Notes: generated by a model from the letters alone, not told the origin. A stretch of DNA of 64,000 nt from Cristatella mucedo (GCA_009760855.2 WPIO01000019.1:62001-126000); one strand, 5' to 3'; positions 1 through 25,579 are shown, counted from the first letter of the stretch. Numbers and translations are program-made.

Positions 1-171
1 TATGATCTCCAGAGGATTTTAACTTGATTAGAGTTGTGGCTAAACGACTTGGATTAGAAGAGTGAATGAAAGTATGCCTGGCCTAATTAGGATTAGTTTG
101 GTTTGGTAGGCTTGAGCGAGACAATGAAAGAACCCAAAAGTGAGTGACAGAACCTTAAAGTCGATGCGCTG

Positions 172-174
<3 letters not shown>

Positions 175-235
<61 letters not shown>
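175..235. repeat. (GA)n microsatellite
   Basis: Uninterrupted GA dinucleotides inside the L2-like fragment, at a site where the sister copy at 24480 has ordinary sequence (CTTGACTGGTAGCC). Confidence 0.98.
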
Positions 236-237
<2 letters not shown>

Positions 238-744
238 AGTGCAGGTCGTTGTAGGCGGGGTGTGGCAGTTGGCACATTCCTGACAAGCCTAAACGCTGAG
301 TTTTGCATAAACTGAATGAATTGTGTTGCACAGGCAGGAAGTCTTACAAGTAGCAAGTTACAGAAGTTTAGAGTCGTTATGCTACAAATGCATGGAACAG
401 CTTGGTTATTGTCTCCCTATCTAAGCAGACTCAATATTTGGCAATGGTATGTAGGTGAAAGTAGTTTGTGGGGCTGCTTTGGTCATCCATTGAAGCGTCG
501 CTTTGGGACAGGACACCCAGGTGTGTGCAAATACAGCAGGAGATTCGCTGGCCAAGCCAATTTTTAGCGTTAGTTTTTCTAATTTCTGAGAAACGGTAAG
601 ATTGTTTTGCCCATAGCCAACAATTTAGTTTTATTGGCATTTTATTTGAGAAAGATTGTTGCCATTTGAGTGCGAATGTCAGCAATACAGGCTGTCAGTT
701 AATAGGCTTTGAAGTGCTGGACTGCAGCAAGGGATCACATGTAC

Positions 745-796
745 AGGTGCTCAATCATAGGTGCTCAATCATAGGTGCTCAATCATAGGTGCTCAA
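745..796. repeat. 14-bp minisatellite, 3.7 copies
   Basis: Perfect repeats of AGGTGCTCAATCAT inside the reverse-transcriptase part of the LINE fragment. Confidence 0.95.
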
Positions 797-1021
797 GAAG
801 TATTCGGTGATCAATAGTGCCAAGCACTGTCGAGAGATCCAGCAGAACCAGCTGAGTCACTCTCTTAGTCGCTATTCCTGAGAAAGTTGGTATAGACTTC
901 CAACAGTGCTGAGTGATTTGCTCTAAAACCTGACTGGAACTACTTACTCCAACATACTTTACAGGTACGACAATAGAAAGACTGAGCAGAAAGTGAGTCT
1001 ATCTGTCTCCGAAGGAGAACC

Positions 1022-2420
1022 ATAGATTATAATATTATTACTAATAATAATACATGTATAGCACCCTCAGGAAACTTAATCTCTTTCTTGCCACTTTACA
1101 TATGCTGTAAAGGAAGCATGATTAAATGGTTAGTGGTAACATGCACAATATCGACGATCATAATATGGTTAGAGGTAACATGCAGTGTCAAAATATGGTT
1201 CGTGGTAGCATTTACAGTGTCAGCACACATAAACATGCAGAAGACAACTCCCAAGGACCCACTAAATACTGTGATAAACATGTGGGTTTTAGCTTCGAGT
1301 TCCAAGCTTTGGGAGCATACAAACTAAAGGCGTGGTCTCCTAAGGATTTGAGGTTCATACGAGGTATAGCCAAAAAAATTGAGTTAAGAGAGTACGTGGT
1401 ACGATGCCTTCCCTGCTGGGGGAGTAGCTCTGATGGATAGGTTGGAGCGTAAGAGCCTGTGGAGGTCGGCGGGAAATGGTGTGCTGTGGCAACTGCAACG
1501 CTCACAACAGACAAGCCTAGCTGCAGAGTTTTGCATAACTATGAATCTTATTGCACAGGCAGGAAGTCCTGCAAGTAGCAAGTTGCAGGTGCAGAGTCGG
1601 TATGTTACAAATGCATGGAGTACTTTGGATGTAGCATCCCTGACTAAGCAAGCTCGAATTTTAGCAATGTTATGTAGCTGAATAGTAGGCAGACTTGGCT
1701 GTGGAGCTGATGTGGTCATCTAATGAAAGGTCACTTTGAAATAGAACTCCTAGATTTCGTCCAGATTCAACAGGAGATATGCTGGCAGAGCCGATTTTTG
1801 AGCGTTAGGTTTTCCAATTTCTGAATCACACTTGACTTGCCCATAACTAGCAAGTTGGTTATTATTATTCAATTTAGAAAGTTTTCTGTCATTCATGTTT
1901 GGATGTCATCGATACTTGCTGCAAGGGGGTTGAGGAAATTCGAAGAACTGGAGGGCTGAGATTCCTGAAGAAGTCTGAATTCCTGAGAAGGTCGGTATAC
2001 ACCCGAAGCAATGCTGACTTTGTGGAGTAATTAGCTATAAAACCAGACTGAAACTTACTTGTTAGGTTTGAAGTTTCAATGTACGACTTTAGCTGGTCTG
2101 CCATAACTTGTTCCACTGTCTTTTATAGGAATAGTAGAATGATGAGTTGGCAGAAGTTGGTCAAGTTGTCATGGTCTAGCGTTGCTTTCTTAATTAATGG
2201 CCTAACTGCAGCCTTTTTGATAGGTGAATGGACAACACCTGAGGCTAAAGACGTTGTCATTATGTTATTTATGACTTGCTGCATCAGATATATGCATCGT
2301 AGAAGTAGGACAGTGGGAATAGGGTGTAGAGGACTGGTAGTTTTCTTTGACTGGGAGATGAATTTCAGGCTGAGGTCACTGATGGCCTGCTTGAATGTAC
2401 ACATTGAAGTGCTGCACGGA
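1022..2420 (-). mobile_element. L2-like LINE, 5'-truncated and decayed
   Basis: The left edge is the element's 3' end: an ATT-type tail followed by the family stem-loop and 3' UTR. Minus-strand reading gives successive broken coding pieces. At 2404-2123 there is an early RT segment with PLIKKATLDHDNLTNF. At 2116-1889 there is EQVMADQLKSYIETSNLTSK and FQSGF. At 1719-1384 there is the C-terminal segment with IQLHNIAKIRACL. Stops and frameshifts separate them, so it is inactive. Confidence 0.85.
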
Positions 2421-2423
2421 ATT

Positions 2424-2740
2424 AATAATAAGAATAAAAATAATAATAATAATAATACACTTGATAAAGCGCCCTCAGAGAACTCAATCTCTTTCTAGGC
2501 GCTTTGCATCATCTGCAAAGGGAAACACGATTGAATGGTGAGTAGTATCAGGCTTGATAAACAACATGAATAGCACGGTTAGGGGTGACATGCACAGGGT
2601 GAGCATGCAAATGTGGTTAGTGGCAGCATTCACAGTGTCAGCACGAATAAGCACGTGAAGAACGAATCAAAGGGACCGACTAAATGCCGCCCTAAATAGG
2701 TGCGTTTTTAAGTTCTTTTGAATTGAATTTGAATTGAAAG
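2424..2740 (-). mobile_element. L2-like LINE 3' end
   Basis: An ATA/ATT tail is followed by the family 3' UTR (CACTTGATAAAGCGCCCTCA and the following stem-loop), nearly identical to the copies at 23954 and 60615. It is truncated shortly after entering the coding end. Confidence 0.88.
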
Positions 2741-3378
2741 GGAAGTCCTCTAGGATTGATATAAAGGGAGATGAGTGCTGAAGGGAGGCGGTTAATTATT
2801 TGGTCAGATGTGTAGAAATTGGTATTAATAGGAATTGAGAGTATATAATCATGGGAAATATTTGATGGAGTATGTGACCTTGGTTATGATTAGTGCCATA
2901 AACATGAGCCACAAAAGAGATTAAATCGGCCACTCTTCGAAATACAGCTTACAAGGAGTCGATTGGGTCATCCAAATGCATACTATTAATCTGTCTTACA
3001 TTCTTCTCATATAACTAGGTTTGTATTTTGGGGCTCTTTCCGGTCACTCACCAGATGCTAGCACCTGGTTTTATCCCTTCAAGCATAACCAGTGACACAC
3101 TTCCAGAGCAAAGGAGTGCCTAGCACTAAGATTCACTTAGGGATTCAAAACAAGCTCTAGAGACTACACAGACTGATTATTGTTTAAGCAGATAATGCCC
3201 TAATGTGTCATGGTCTTTGGTGCTAAAGACGACTTACAGATCGAGTACATTGAATATTGGTACTGTCTTTTATCTGCTTTGCCTGTGGTACTTTAATAGA
3301 TGTTTGGCTCATAGTAATCCATCAGAAGTGGTTATAAGATCGTCTTCAGTAGCCTGCCAGTGTTATCGATCTCTAGTC

Positions 3379-3380
<2 letters not shown>
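2741..3380. other. no gene recognised
   Basis: AT-leaning unique-looking sequence with no convincing exon, RNA gene or repeat match inside the window. Confidence 0.5.
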
Positions 3381-3409
<29 letters not shown>

Positions 3410-3478
3410 TGTATGTATGTATGTATGTATGTATGTATGTATGTATGTATGTATGTATGTATGTATGTATGTATGTAT
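3381..3478. repeat. (GTAT)n microsatellite
   Basis: About 24 uninterrupted tetranucleotide units. It lies exactly at the 3' end of a family-B LINE whose other copies end in short ATTAC-type repeats, so it probably grew from that tail. Confidence 0.98.
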
Positions 3479-3790
3479 CTCGATCTGTAACTCCACAAAG
3501 CCACAAAGACTATGTGAGTGTTATGCAGAAGAGTTTGTGTAGCATACTCAGAGTCTAAGTGGCTTTCGGTACGCATTCGGTAGGCAACAGACTGCATCTC
3601 ACGCAACAAAGAGAAAGTTGGAAGCATAGCAGAGTCAGGCGAACAGTTTGAGGTAGTGAGTAGCATGGAAATAGCAGCTCAGGACCGCTGGAAAGGATGT
3701 GCCATAGTCGGCAGCAGGAGAGTAGTTGTCGTTTCGTAAGAATTGTGGAAGCGAGTTCCGCAGTCTAGGACCTGCAGTCGTGTCGAGATG
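3479..3790 (-). mobile_element. family-B LINE 3' end
   Basis: One of eight related copies in the window. On the minus strand it carries the end of a LINE ORF (DYGTSF-type block followed by LSCYFHATHYLNCSPDSAM) and a conserved 3' UTR that ends near CTTTGTGGAGTTAC. The fuller sister copy at 52955-53372 shows the upstream GPRLW.PLPQFL motif. Confidence 0.8.
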
Positions 3791-3924
3791 TTGTGTGCAA
3801 GTAAGGAATAAATTCTGGTAATGCTGTTTTAGTGGTTGAATAAGTATGAGAAAATAAATAAGCTGTTCAGTTCGTTTACTTGAAGACCGTTGGTGTCAAA
3901 AGCATATGGTTTGCAAGTCATTCT

Positions 3925-4030
3925 ACCACAATTCTTACTGAGGGGCCATGTCTTCTGCCCTGCTGCCGACTGTGACTCTTCCTATACTGCTACTTCAATA
4001 CTACTATACTTTCATCCTGACTCGCCTACC
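3925..4030 (+). mobile_element. family-B LINE fragment
   Basis: CCACAATTCTTACTGAGG and the following CTGCTGCCGACTGTG resemble 53145-53220, in the opposite orientation to the neighbouring copy at 3479-3790. Diverged and short. Confidence 0.55.
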
Positions 4031-4189
4031 CTTCCTCTCTCCCTGTCTCATTAATTGAGATCGAGGCTGTTGGCTGTCGGTAGTGTGCATCAATCTTCGT
4101 CGGCTTTTAGTGGGCTATGGAAAACTCCACGGGAAATCATATTTGGTCAACTCCACGGTAAGACATACTTCCTCTTAATAGAGTTGCTC

Positions 4190-5178
4190 TAGGGTTTGTG
4201 TTGCCACTAACAAGGGTAAATGTCGAAAAAATAGTAAAATGAGTTGTCCGTCAATCGAATTTTTGTATAGGGTACCCTACAAAAGATAAACGTTTTAAAA
4301 GTGGGCTAAGAAGTTTTAGCGTTTCATTTGCAAAAGGAAAAATGATTATGCACGTCAAAACCATATCTAATCCAGAATTATATAAGAAGCAATATATCTA
4401 CAAATAAAAAAAATATGAATTTCTGCACTTTATACGACTTGTATCCTAACTTGTTGAACCTTGGTAATCAAGGCACGTGTTTGCAGCTTGTTATGGTGCA
4501 TGTGCTTTTGACGCTTGTGACTTTTAAGCTGCTTCATTCACAGTGTAGCCTTGTGCATTGTAAATTCAATAACTCGGCCAGTACTTCACATCTCAACGTC
4601 GAATTTGAAGTGTGAGTTCAGCTTTACTTGTACATCATTCCAGGATTTTATTTCTGATTTTGATTGGATCAATATTACTATTCATATCCATGATTTCAGA
4701 TAATAAAGCTCCTGGATGGTTTATGACAACCTATAGCAATATTTATCCAACCGAAATCAGAAATAAGCTCCTGCTGTGATTTGTAAGCATGGTGGCTGAA
4801 CTCCCATTTCAAATTTGACGTTGATCTCTGGAGTATTAGCCGAGCTATATAATGTGAAAGGCACAAAGCTATGCTGTAGATGAAGCTATTTTTAGTCACA
4901 TTCACGGACCTCAAGAAGCTGTAAACATTTACTTTGATGCACCAAGGTTCAATAAGTTGGGACGCATGTCGCATGTAATGCAGATATCGGTAATATTTTT
5001 ATTTGTAGACATTTTGTTTCCGGTTCACTTCCAGGTTAGATATTTCATTTATGTGAAAATCGTTAAGACTTGATTCAATATCTTTCATGCTTATCTTTTG
5101 AAACATACCCTGGTCAAATATTTGATAATTTGGGAAAATTCGGTATATCATCAACATTTACCCTTAAGTTGCAGTTGT
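4190..5178. repeat. ~1 kb imperfect inverted repeat (foldback-like element)
   Basis: Left arm 4190-4700 and right arm 4715-5178 are diverged reverse complements around a short centre near 4705. The outer ends are AAGGGTAAATG and CATTTACCCTT. Matching blocks along the arms include CTACAAATAAAAA, TTGAACCTTGGT, CAGCTT and CAACGTC. No coding sequence is seen. A single arm-like copy lies at 14820-15240, so the unit is dispersed. It is probably a non-autonomous foldback or MITE-type element, though an inverted dimer of some other repeat is possible. Confidence 0.75.
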
Positions 5179-5278
5179 CCTTAAAAATCCCATTTATTTT
5201 GACTAACCCTTTTTGAGACACCTTTAGACATGCTCAATTCATGCCTGTCTGACACCATCACACTTGCTTAGTCATCAA

Positions 5279-5400
5279 AGCGCTCTGAATCCAGTTCTTT
5301 TCAAGTCCTGACCATTTTCCTTAGTCGGTGGCATAGTAAAAGCGCTCTGAATCCAGCTCTTTTCAAGTCCTGGCCATTTTCCTTAGTCGGTGGCATAGTG
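5279..5400. repeat. 62-bp direct tandem duplication
   Basis: Two near-identical units beginning AGCGCTCTGAATCCAG and ending TCGGTGGCATAGT, offset by 62 bp. Confidence 0.95.
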
Positions 5401-6014
5401 CCTAATATCACAGGTCAATCGAATTGTGTGTCACGAGGTCACTGCTAGGCTGCCAACCACTAACGATTGTACTAATTCAGGGGCAGCTTTGATAGTGGTA
5501 TTCTTCTAGCAGTTTCTATGAATCAACGATGGAAACCTGCTTAGGCTTGCTCAGCTGCAAATTCAGCTTGATAAAACATCACGAGCATGATGTCTATGCA
5601 AAGAGAAGGCCATAAATATTTTTTCTTTGAGGAACTCAATACTCAAGTCTGATATAGCTGAGGTAGTCCAGCTAGGTATGCCGGGGAGGGAAGAGTATGT
5701 TTCCTGTTACCAAAAGCTGGGTCACCAGTAAATACTAATACTCCTGCACTCTCTGAGACAAAGAAGATGCATGACAGCACATGGCGTCATTCACCTGGCA
5801 GTGAGACTGCAGATGGTGCTTATGGAAATTAACCATATAATCTTTTTTTGATTCCTTGCTGACACTGTTTCTCTCATTCAATGGTATTACTTCTAATTGC
5901 TGCCCAGTTTGCAGGGTGATCGTCTCACTCGGGCATAGCAGTATTTCTAGAGTCAGCTTGCTTTTGTTGTAGCAGCCTCACGATTAACACGATGCGTGAA
6001 CTTGAATTTTGCAG
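5401..6014. other. upstream of first visible DMAP1 exon, no gene recognised
   Basis: The DMAP1 start exon should lie at or upstream of this stretch. I searched for an ATG-led exon of about 35 codons with the family's DVRDIL-like start and found none. Confidence 0.4.
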
Positions 6015-19295
<13,281 letters not shown>

Positions 19296-19527
19296 CCTTA
19301 CTGCTGACCAAATACATACCGCTTGGCTTATTGGCCTCTGCTTGTAGTCGCTGTTATGCATTATTCCTCAGACAGCGTCTGCACCTCGTTTGTTGCTCAC
19401 AGTATATCTGCACTTAGTTCTACTTGTTTCCCTTGTGTGTATTAAATAACAAAGAAGCAAACGCTAAAACTTGGTATGCTTACTAAAGTGTGACATGATG
19501 AACAACCATGGCACATACCAGTGATAG

Positions 19528-19533
19528 AATAAA
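19528..19533 (+). terminator. candidate DMAP1 poly(A) signal
   Basis: AATAAA 233 bp after the DMAP1 stop; a weaker ATTAAA lies at 19441. Confidence 0.55.
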
Positions 19534-19809
19534 TCCATGCATCATGGATGACTTTCGTTATCTTTTGCTGTAACATTCACAAAAATAGTACTCTATGTTT
19601 GAAAACAATGCAGGCGACGTCGCAATCCTAGATGTTGTATTACAATATTTTTTTTATTAATACTTAACTGTGTTGTATTGCAAACAATCTTGGATACTTA
19701 TTGCTGTGATTGCTGTGCTTGGTTACATTATTGACCATCAGCTATCCTAGTTAATTTGTGGCATGTCGAGTATTTTGTCAGTAAGAGGACGTCTATACTT
19801 CTTAAGGAG

Positions 19810-20275
19810 CTTGTAGTTGATCCAAAACTCAGCAGCAAGGCTTGTCTGTCGTGAAGGTCTAAATTGCCATATTGCAACACTTCTAAACCGACTTGCAATG
19901 GCTCCTAGTCAAGCAGCATATCGACTTCAAGGTTTTGTCACTCACTTTTAGGCTGCCTCAACCTCTTGATCCAGCCTACCTCTCCAAAGTATTTCCTAAT
20001 CAGGCCTGGCATCCTTCCACCAGGTCTTCCAACTCAAGCCGTTTAGCTGTACGTCTGACCGATCTCAAATCCTTTGGAGACCGAACCTTCAGTTCGTTAG
20101 CTCCATAAGCCCGGAGCTCACTTCCGACTGACGTCACGACATCGCCGAACTTGACTTATAAAAAAGAAGCTAAAACGCCCATTCCTCACAGCGTTTACTG
20201 AGTACGAGTGAATTGTATTTTGAGTGATTTTGCATGCGGACGCTGTGCAGGTTATTAGCTATGTTGAACCTATCA
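19810..20275 (+). mobile_element. L2-like LINE C-terminal fragment
   Basis: Recognisable as the 9926-10570 coding end (QLVIDPKLSSKACL-like start, then WLLVKQHIDFKVLSLTF and YLSKVFPNQAWH), with stops. The 3' UTR is lost where a family-B copy follows. Confidence 0.75.
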
Positions 20276-20590
20276 TGTATCTCCGTCAGTAACTCCACAA
20301 AGTGATAAAGACCATGTGGGTGTTACGCAGGAGAGTTTTGTATAGTGCACTCACAGCCTAAGCGGCTTTCGGTACGCATTCGGTAGCCAACAGACTTCGT
20401 CTCACGCAACAAAGAGAGTGGGAAGCATAGCAGAGTTAGGAGAGCAGTTGAGGTAGTGAGTAGCATAGAAGTAGCAGTTCAGGACCGCAGAAAAAGATGT
20501 GCCATAGTCGGCAGTTGGAGAGTAGTTGTCGTTGCGTAAGAATTGTGGAAGCGAGTTCCACAGTCTAGGACCTGCAGAGCTAAAGCTTCT
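20276..20590 (-). mobile_element. family-B LINE 3' end
   Basis: Good match to 33903-34207, from TCTCCGTCAGTAACTCCACA to TTCCACAGTCTAGGACCTGC. Confidence 0.85.
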
Positions 20591-22032
20591 GTCGCCAACT
20601 GCCTTTAAGCGTGGAAAGGGACCCTAGGAATCATCCATTCAAAAATGGAAACTTTGAAAAAGAAATACCACAGCAGATCCAGCAACAATTCGGTTAGAAG
20701 CTTTTGGTAAGATGCAAATAGTGCATTGTGAATTTAACAATTCAGATAGAAAGCACAGCATCACAAATGGAAAACCCTACTACATAAATCTGCTTCCGGT
20801 TTTTAAATGTTACACCATGCCACTCTTAACATGCCCGAGCGATGGAAGCAGGAAAAGTCGAACGACTTGCTCATCATGCTGCAGCAAAGTCGTAGTCGTG
20901 TCAGGAACGAGTGGTCATAGTGTCGGCAGAAGAAGCAGCTCATTGCTATTGTCGGGCGAAATGACAAAGTTGTTTAAATGAAATCGCGAAAACTATAAGG
21001 AAATTTATTTTCTTGCATTCTGTATTAATGCAAATACGTCACTCTCAATTCGCTTATAAATTAACGTGTGAACATTCATTTCCAGATGATCAAACGATGT
21101 AAAGCAAAGTGAGAAAGTGATTTTCTCTAAAAATAGAAAGGGGGTCGGTCGTTGCTCAGAGAGCGAAAGCTGCTAGTAGAGTGTCATAGCCATCTTTTAA
21201 AAACTCAACCTTCGAAGTCCTGTGAAGTTTTAGCGGCAGAACGGTGTGTAATACTTACGTTATGCAATAGTGCTTCGTTATATAGTATTGAGGGCAAGCG
21301 GTATGTGATTGTGGTTAATATGTAATGATAGAGCGACTGTGCTTCCCTTATAGGTCATGTACAGGGCCCGGAATGAGATTACATTTTCTGACGCTATGCA
21401 AATATCTTACCATTAATATAACCAGTCGGCTAATGCCTGCTTAATGTCTAGCTATAATATCAAGTTAGTAGGCGCACTTGTATTTAGTATATCAAGCTTT
21501 AGATCTCCACTAGAGACTCATTATTCTTAAAGAATGATTACACTCTGAGATTTTTCCTTCAATCGCTGGTCACTCGAAGTCAAAAAAATTCGGGGGCATC
21601 ACTAGTCGAAGCTCCACGGCAGGTGCCCTCGCGATGCAACAGTTGCCGATATTTGTCACAATTGATCTGAGCACGCGATAAAGCCACCGCCAGCATGTGA
21701 AAAATACGGCACTATCGTTGCAAAGCAGAATTTGGGCACTGAAACCTCAGCTCAATCGTCTAGTGTTGTTCTAGGAAACCCGGTCTTAAAATTGACCTAT
21801 CTAAAGAAATTCAACTTGTCCTCTATTGCAGCTGCCCCGAGTTTATACTTTGATATTGTTATACATCTCATTCATCAGAAATGCCGACTTGTGCATGCCA
21901 CTTCCTGAGAAGCCGCTGTACAGCTTCTCGACATATATAGATCCTTGGGCTTGGATTTTTAACCATAGTCCTACGATATCCTCAATGAAATTCTCAGATA
22001 ACTGTTGCTTGAAGGCTTTCTCGCCAATAAGA
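20591..22032. other. no gene recognised
   Basis: AT-leaning sequence. A 136-codon open stretch at 21826-22236 starts from TTG, resembles no family I know and runs into an L2-type tail, so I do not call it a gene. Confidence 0.5.
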
Positions 22033-22125
22033 CATGCTCGTATTAGTAACTGTGTAAAGTGTCGAGGTCAAGTTCTCTCAGAGCGCTGTACAAATACATT
22101 ATTGTTATTACTACTTATGATTTAT
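22033..22125 (+). mobile_element. L2-type 3' tail fragment
   Basis: GTGTAAAGTGTCGAGG, TTCTCTCAGAGCGCTGTACA and an ATT-rich end; may belong to a LINE or an L2-tailed SINE. Confidence 0.6.
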
Positions 22126-22239
22126 TATATATTCGTTGACAAGCAACGGCAGCTACTAGTTATTTGTAAAAAACAAATAAGCGCTCAAGATTACGTGGAA
22201 AGCAAAGAAGATCGGTTAGACTGCGTGGGAAAATAGCGG

Positions 22240-23080
22240 GGGGGGGATGTAGCGGTGGAAATAGAGGCAAGCTGAGTTTCGTGCCGACCGACTCTCATTT
22301 TTGTGGTACGATGATGTATTTTCCAGGTCGTGACAGCTTACAAACGATGCACTAACCTGAACTGGTTTTTCGCGCCCTTTGAGTCTCGTCGAAGTCAAGG
22401 CTCTACGTCAAGGCTCTATGTTTGGAAATGCAGCAGCCCAGGCTATTTGCTTTGGCCTTCAGCCAAAAGTACCGAAGTATCTGTCAATGCTTCATCGATC
22501 GTTTGAGGTAACACGACTCTTGCAGCCTGCGAGCACTGGGCGGAGACCTTGCGAGGGCTCAGACTGCCTAAGCAGCCGAAAGCTCACAACCGGTGGAAGG
22601 ACAGACGGCAGATGACTCGGCAGTCCTGCCCAAATCCATGCGTTGGCGGCATCTGAGGGGGCATCCATCTACCACAAACTGCCGCCACCTGTCGGGCGGG
22701 TTCGGAACGAACAACGGCCCGCCAGTGGGAAAAGCAACGCATGCGTGGAATATAAGGGCTGCCGAAGGAGTACAATGGGATGGGAGGGCTAGATCCCTCG
22801 ACGCCGGCAGCCGTCTAGTGTCTGTAGGCTGGGCATGGCCGGCGTAGCTTGAAATGAAGGTTTTGGTGTTGGAGCCAGCAGACTTGTTGCTCGGTCGCGC
22901 TACCCAGCCCGACGACAGGTCGTGTGGATGGCCGTCACAGATCGATCGAGTGTGACTTTCAAAGACAGTTGACGCATCGTTTCTCAGCGTCTCCAAGATA
23001 TATATGAATCTACGTCGAGGATCTCAAGCTGTGTACTAAGAATATTTTTTTGGGATCAAGGTTCATATCTAGCAGATTTA
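22240..23080. other. GC-richer intergenic stretch, no gene recognised
   Basis: Open frames exist on both strands around 22568-22996 but none shows a domain, a signal peptide or splice partners. Confidence 0.45.
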
Positions 23081-23190
23081 AAGCAAAGTAAATGTATACT
23101 GAAAGAGATCTAGTTCTCTTTGGGCGCTATACTAACGTCTTTTTTATTATTATCATTACTAGTAGTAGTAGTAGTAGTAGTATTAAGAGA
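23080..23190 (+). mobile_element. L2-type 3' tail with (TAG)n
   Basis: AAAGAGATCTAGTTCTCTTT followed by GGGCGCTATACTAACG and an ATT tail grading into seven TAG units. Confidence 0.65.
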
Positions 23191-23869
23191 TTAATTAAAT
23201 TCGACTTGATTTGCTCAAGCTTGGAAACTATTTAAATAAGGCTACCACTACCCGCTAGTGGCATATTCAGGACTACGTTAAGATTGAGTAATGCCTTCAT
23301 GCTGTACAGGACACTTTATTGAAGGATTGGCCCCCTCACTCGGGCACCCACATTCCAGGTCGCCCTTAGTGTAAGCATGATAGCCCCCCTTTTTCCATAT
23401 GCCCAGGTAATCAGGAAGTAGATTCTAGTCAAGCTCCAACTGCTTATGTCATCTAAAGATACAAAGCATGACCAGGCAATTAGCAACATAGACATATACC
23501 CTTTTGTCCTTATAGATGAACTGTAAAAATCAGCTGGTTTTTGCATCAGTTGGCTTTGGTAATTTATGAGCTTACTGCCAAAGCCTTTCGTCGCGCTATG
23601 GCTGTCGACTTCCTTATTTAAAGGCATTATGTAGTAATGCTTATTAAGAGCCCAAAGGCCCATTGACTCTATACAGTATCTCGCTCATTCCTACGATTAA
23701 TAATGTGAAAATCCCACGTAGCAGGCACTTCAATGTTGGAACAGGTGCATATAGATGCGAGATTTCATCAGTTTCCTTTTGGACGTTACATGTATTCGCA
23801 AGGTAAGCTGCTGTGTGCATGCACATGCATGCACCCGTGTTTATACCTTCCTGGGCATGAGTCTACGTT

Positions 23870-23953
23870 TAACGTGCTCGCACTTAACGACCGAGGTCGT
23901 GGGTTGGAATCGTGCAGTAAGCAATCCTTAATAGCTCACTGCAAGCAGGATGA
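23870..23953 (+). mobile_element. truncated tRNA-derived SINE (type 1)
   Basis: GACCGAGGTCGTGGGTTGGA and CACTGCAAGCA are type 1 landmarks; the copy is cut off by the tail of the next L2 element. Confidence 0.65.
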
Positions 23954-24770
23954 TAATAATAATAATAATTCACTTGGTAAAGCGCCCTCGGAGAACTTAA
24001 TCTCTCTCTAGGCGCTTTACATTTGCTGCAAAGTGAAATGCAATTGAATGGTAAGTAAAATCATGCTTAAAAACAAACAAAATGAATAATATGGTTAGGG
24101 GTGACATGCACAGGGTCAGCATGCAAATGTGGTTAGTGGGAGCATGCACGGTGTCAGCACGCATAAGCACATCAAGGACGAATCGCAGGGACCCGCTAAA
24201 TGCTGTCCTAAATAGGTGTTTTTAGATTCCTTTTAAATGTGGTCAGGTCAGGGGATGTTCTGACGCAGGTCGGGAGGGAGTTCCAGGCTGTGGGAGCATA
24301 TGAACTAAATGCACGGTCTCCAAAGGATTTAAGGTTTTACGAGGTATTTGTAGACTGTTGGATTCCGAAAAGCGGGTGGTACGATGCTTGGCCTGATGGG
24401 GTAGTATATCTGAAAGATAGGCTGGAGCCATAGAATGAAGGAACCTAAAAGTGAGCGACAAAACCTTGAAGTCAATCCGTTGCTTGACTGGTAGCCAGTG
24501 CAGGTTGGCGAGAAGTGGAGTAATGTGGCAACTGCGACGCTCACGACAGACAAGTCTAGCTGCCGAGTTTTGCACCAGCTGCAATCGCCTGATCGCACAT
24601 GCTGGTAGGCCAGTAAGCAGTGAGTTGCAGAAGTCGAGACGGGATGTCACGAATGCATGGACCCACTTGGACGTGGTATACTTATCTAAACAAGCCCGAA
24701 TTTTAGCAATGTTATGAAGCTGAAAATAGGCGGATTTGACTAGGCGGATTATGATAGCTGCCAATGCCCT
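23954..24770 (-). mobile_element. L2-like LINE, 3' UTR and C-terminal coding region
   Basis: ATA tail, stem-loop and 3' UTR at 23954-24210, then a nearly intact C-terminal reading on the minus strand: IQLHNIAKIRACLDKYTTSK, RLQLVQNSAARLVCRERRSC, HITPLLANLHWLPVKQRIDF. One of the best copies here for reconstructing the family 3' half. Confidence 0.92.
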
Positions 24771-24784
24771 TCTGTCGCTACCAG

Positions 24785-24786
24785 TG

Positions 24787-24828
<42 letters not shown>
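24785..24828. repeat. (TA)n(TG)n microsatellite
   Basis: Short TATATA run passing into TG repeats. Confidence 0.95.
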
Positions 24829-24831
<3 letters not shown>

Positions 24832-25010
24832 AAACATAAGTATAATAGTCTAATTAGAAATTAATTAGACTATTGAGTCAGTAAATCTTTACTTTTATAC
24901 TTTGCTTTTAATGAAGCGCAAGCGCGATAACAAACATGCAGCAGCATTAAGCACATTGCGGCACATTAATACCGGCCCTCTGGTGAAGCTTAGGAAGAAC
25001 CGCTGTTGCA

Positions 25011-25016
25011 TTTATT
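25011..25016 (-). terminator. candidate poly(A) signal of the fibrinogen-related gene
   Basis: AATAAA on the minus strand, 24 bp after the stop codon. This is close, giving a very short 3' UTR if used. Confidence 0.5.
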
Positions 25017-25040
25017 AGCGACGGAGCTACTTTTTATATG

Positions 25041-25579
25041 CTAGACAATTGGGACATTTCTGGTTAGTCGCAGCGGCCCGCTTGTCGGTTCCCGACTAAC
25101 TGGCGCCTTTCGCCCTTCGTAGAAAGCCCGTCGAGTGGCTGCCGGACGAATTGCCATCCGGGCCCTTCTCATCGACTCTCCGAAATCGTTTTTCCACGTT
25201 TGCCAGAGGATGCCACGAGAGACGACCCCTCCGGCCCCCAGGGAGACTCGGCCGCCCTTGACGAACGGGCCGTTTAGGTTGGCGTAGCTGCAAGCGTTAA
25301 ACCACCATCCCGAATTCTCAAGAGAAGCGCAGTGCAGATTTCGATCCCGATCATTGTCGCTGTCCGGAGTGCTGAACAAAGCGTCGCGGTGATGTACGCC
25401 AAGGGCGTCGCCTGCGCTGCCGCCGGTGAAGTTGCCAAGGCGTAAGGCAAAGAGGTTGGAAGCGTCGTCTACTCGGAAGTAAGAGTACGTTGCGTGAGCG
25501 TAGCCACCCGACCAATCCCACAGGTCCACGCGAAGCTCGTAGTCATCTTCTCTCGTCATCTGGCTAGCGTGTTCATTGC
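25041..25579 (-). CDS. fibrinogen-related exon 4
   Basis: Acceptor CTCTTTCCAG, completing the Gly of WLGNEHAS. Carries the larger part of the fibrinogen domain with the calcium and ligand sites, and the unusual basic tail after IRPAAT. Stop TAG. Confidence 0.96.

Larger units (their letters stand above)
93..1018 (-). mobile_element. L2-like LINE fragment, reverse-transcriptase to C-terminal part
   Basis: Read on the minus strand, the piece near 780-850 encodes LVLLDLSTVLGTIDH, which fits the motif A region of LINE reverse transcriptases. The part at 100-680 matches the C-terminal coding region of other copies here (for example 23954-24770). Frames are broken and the copy is expanded by a (GA)n run and a 14-bp minisatellite, so it is a dead copy. 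Assignment to the L2/CR1 group rests on motif style and on the 3' ends of sister copies. Confidence 0.75.
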
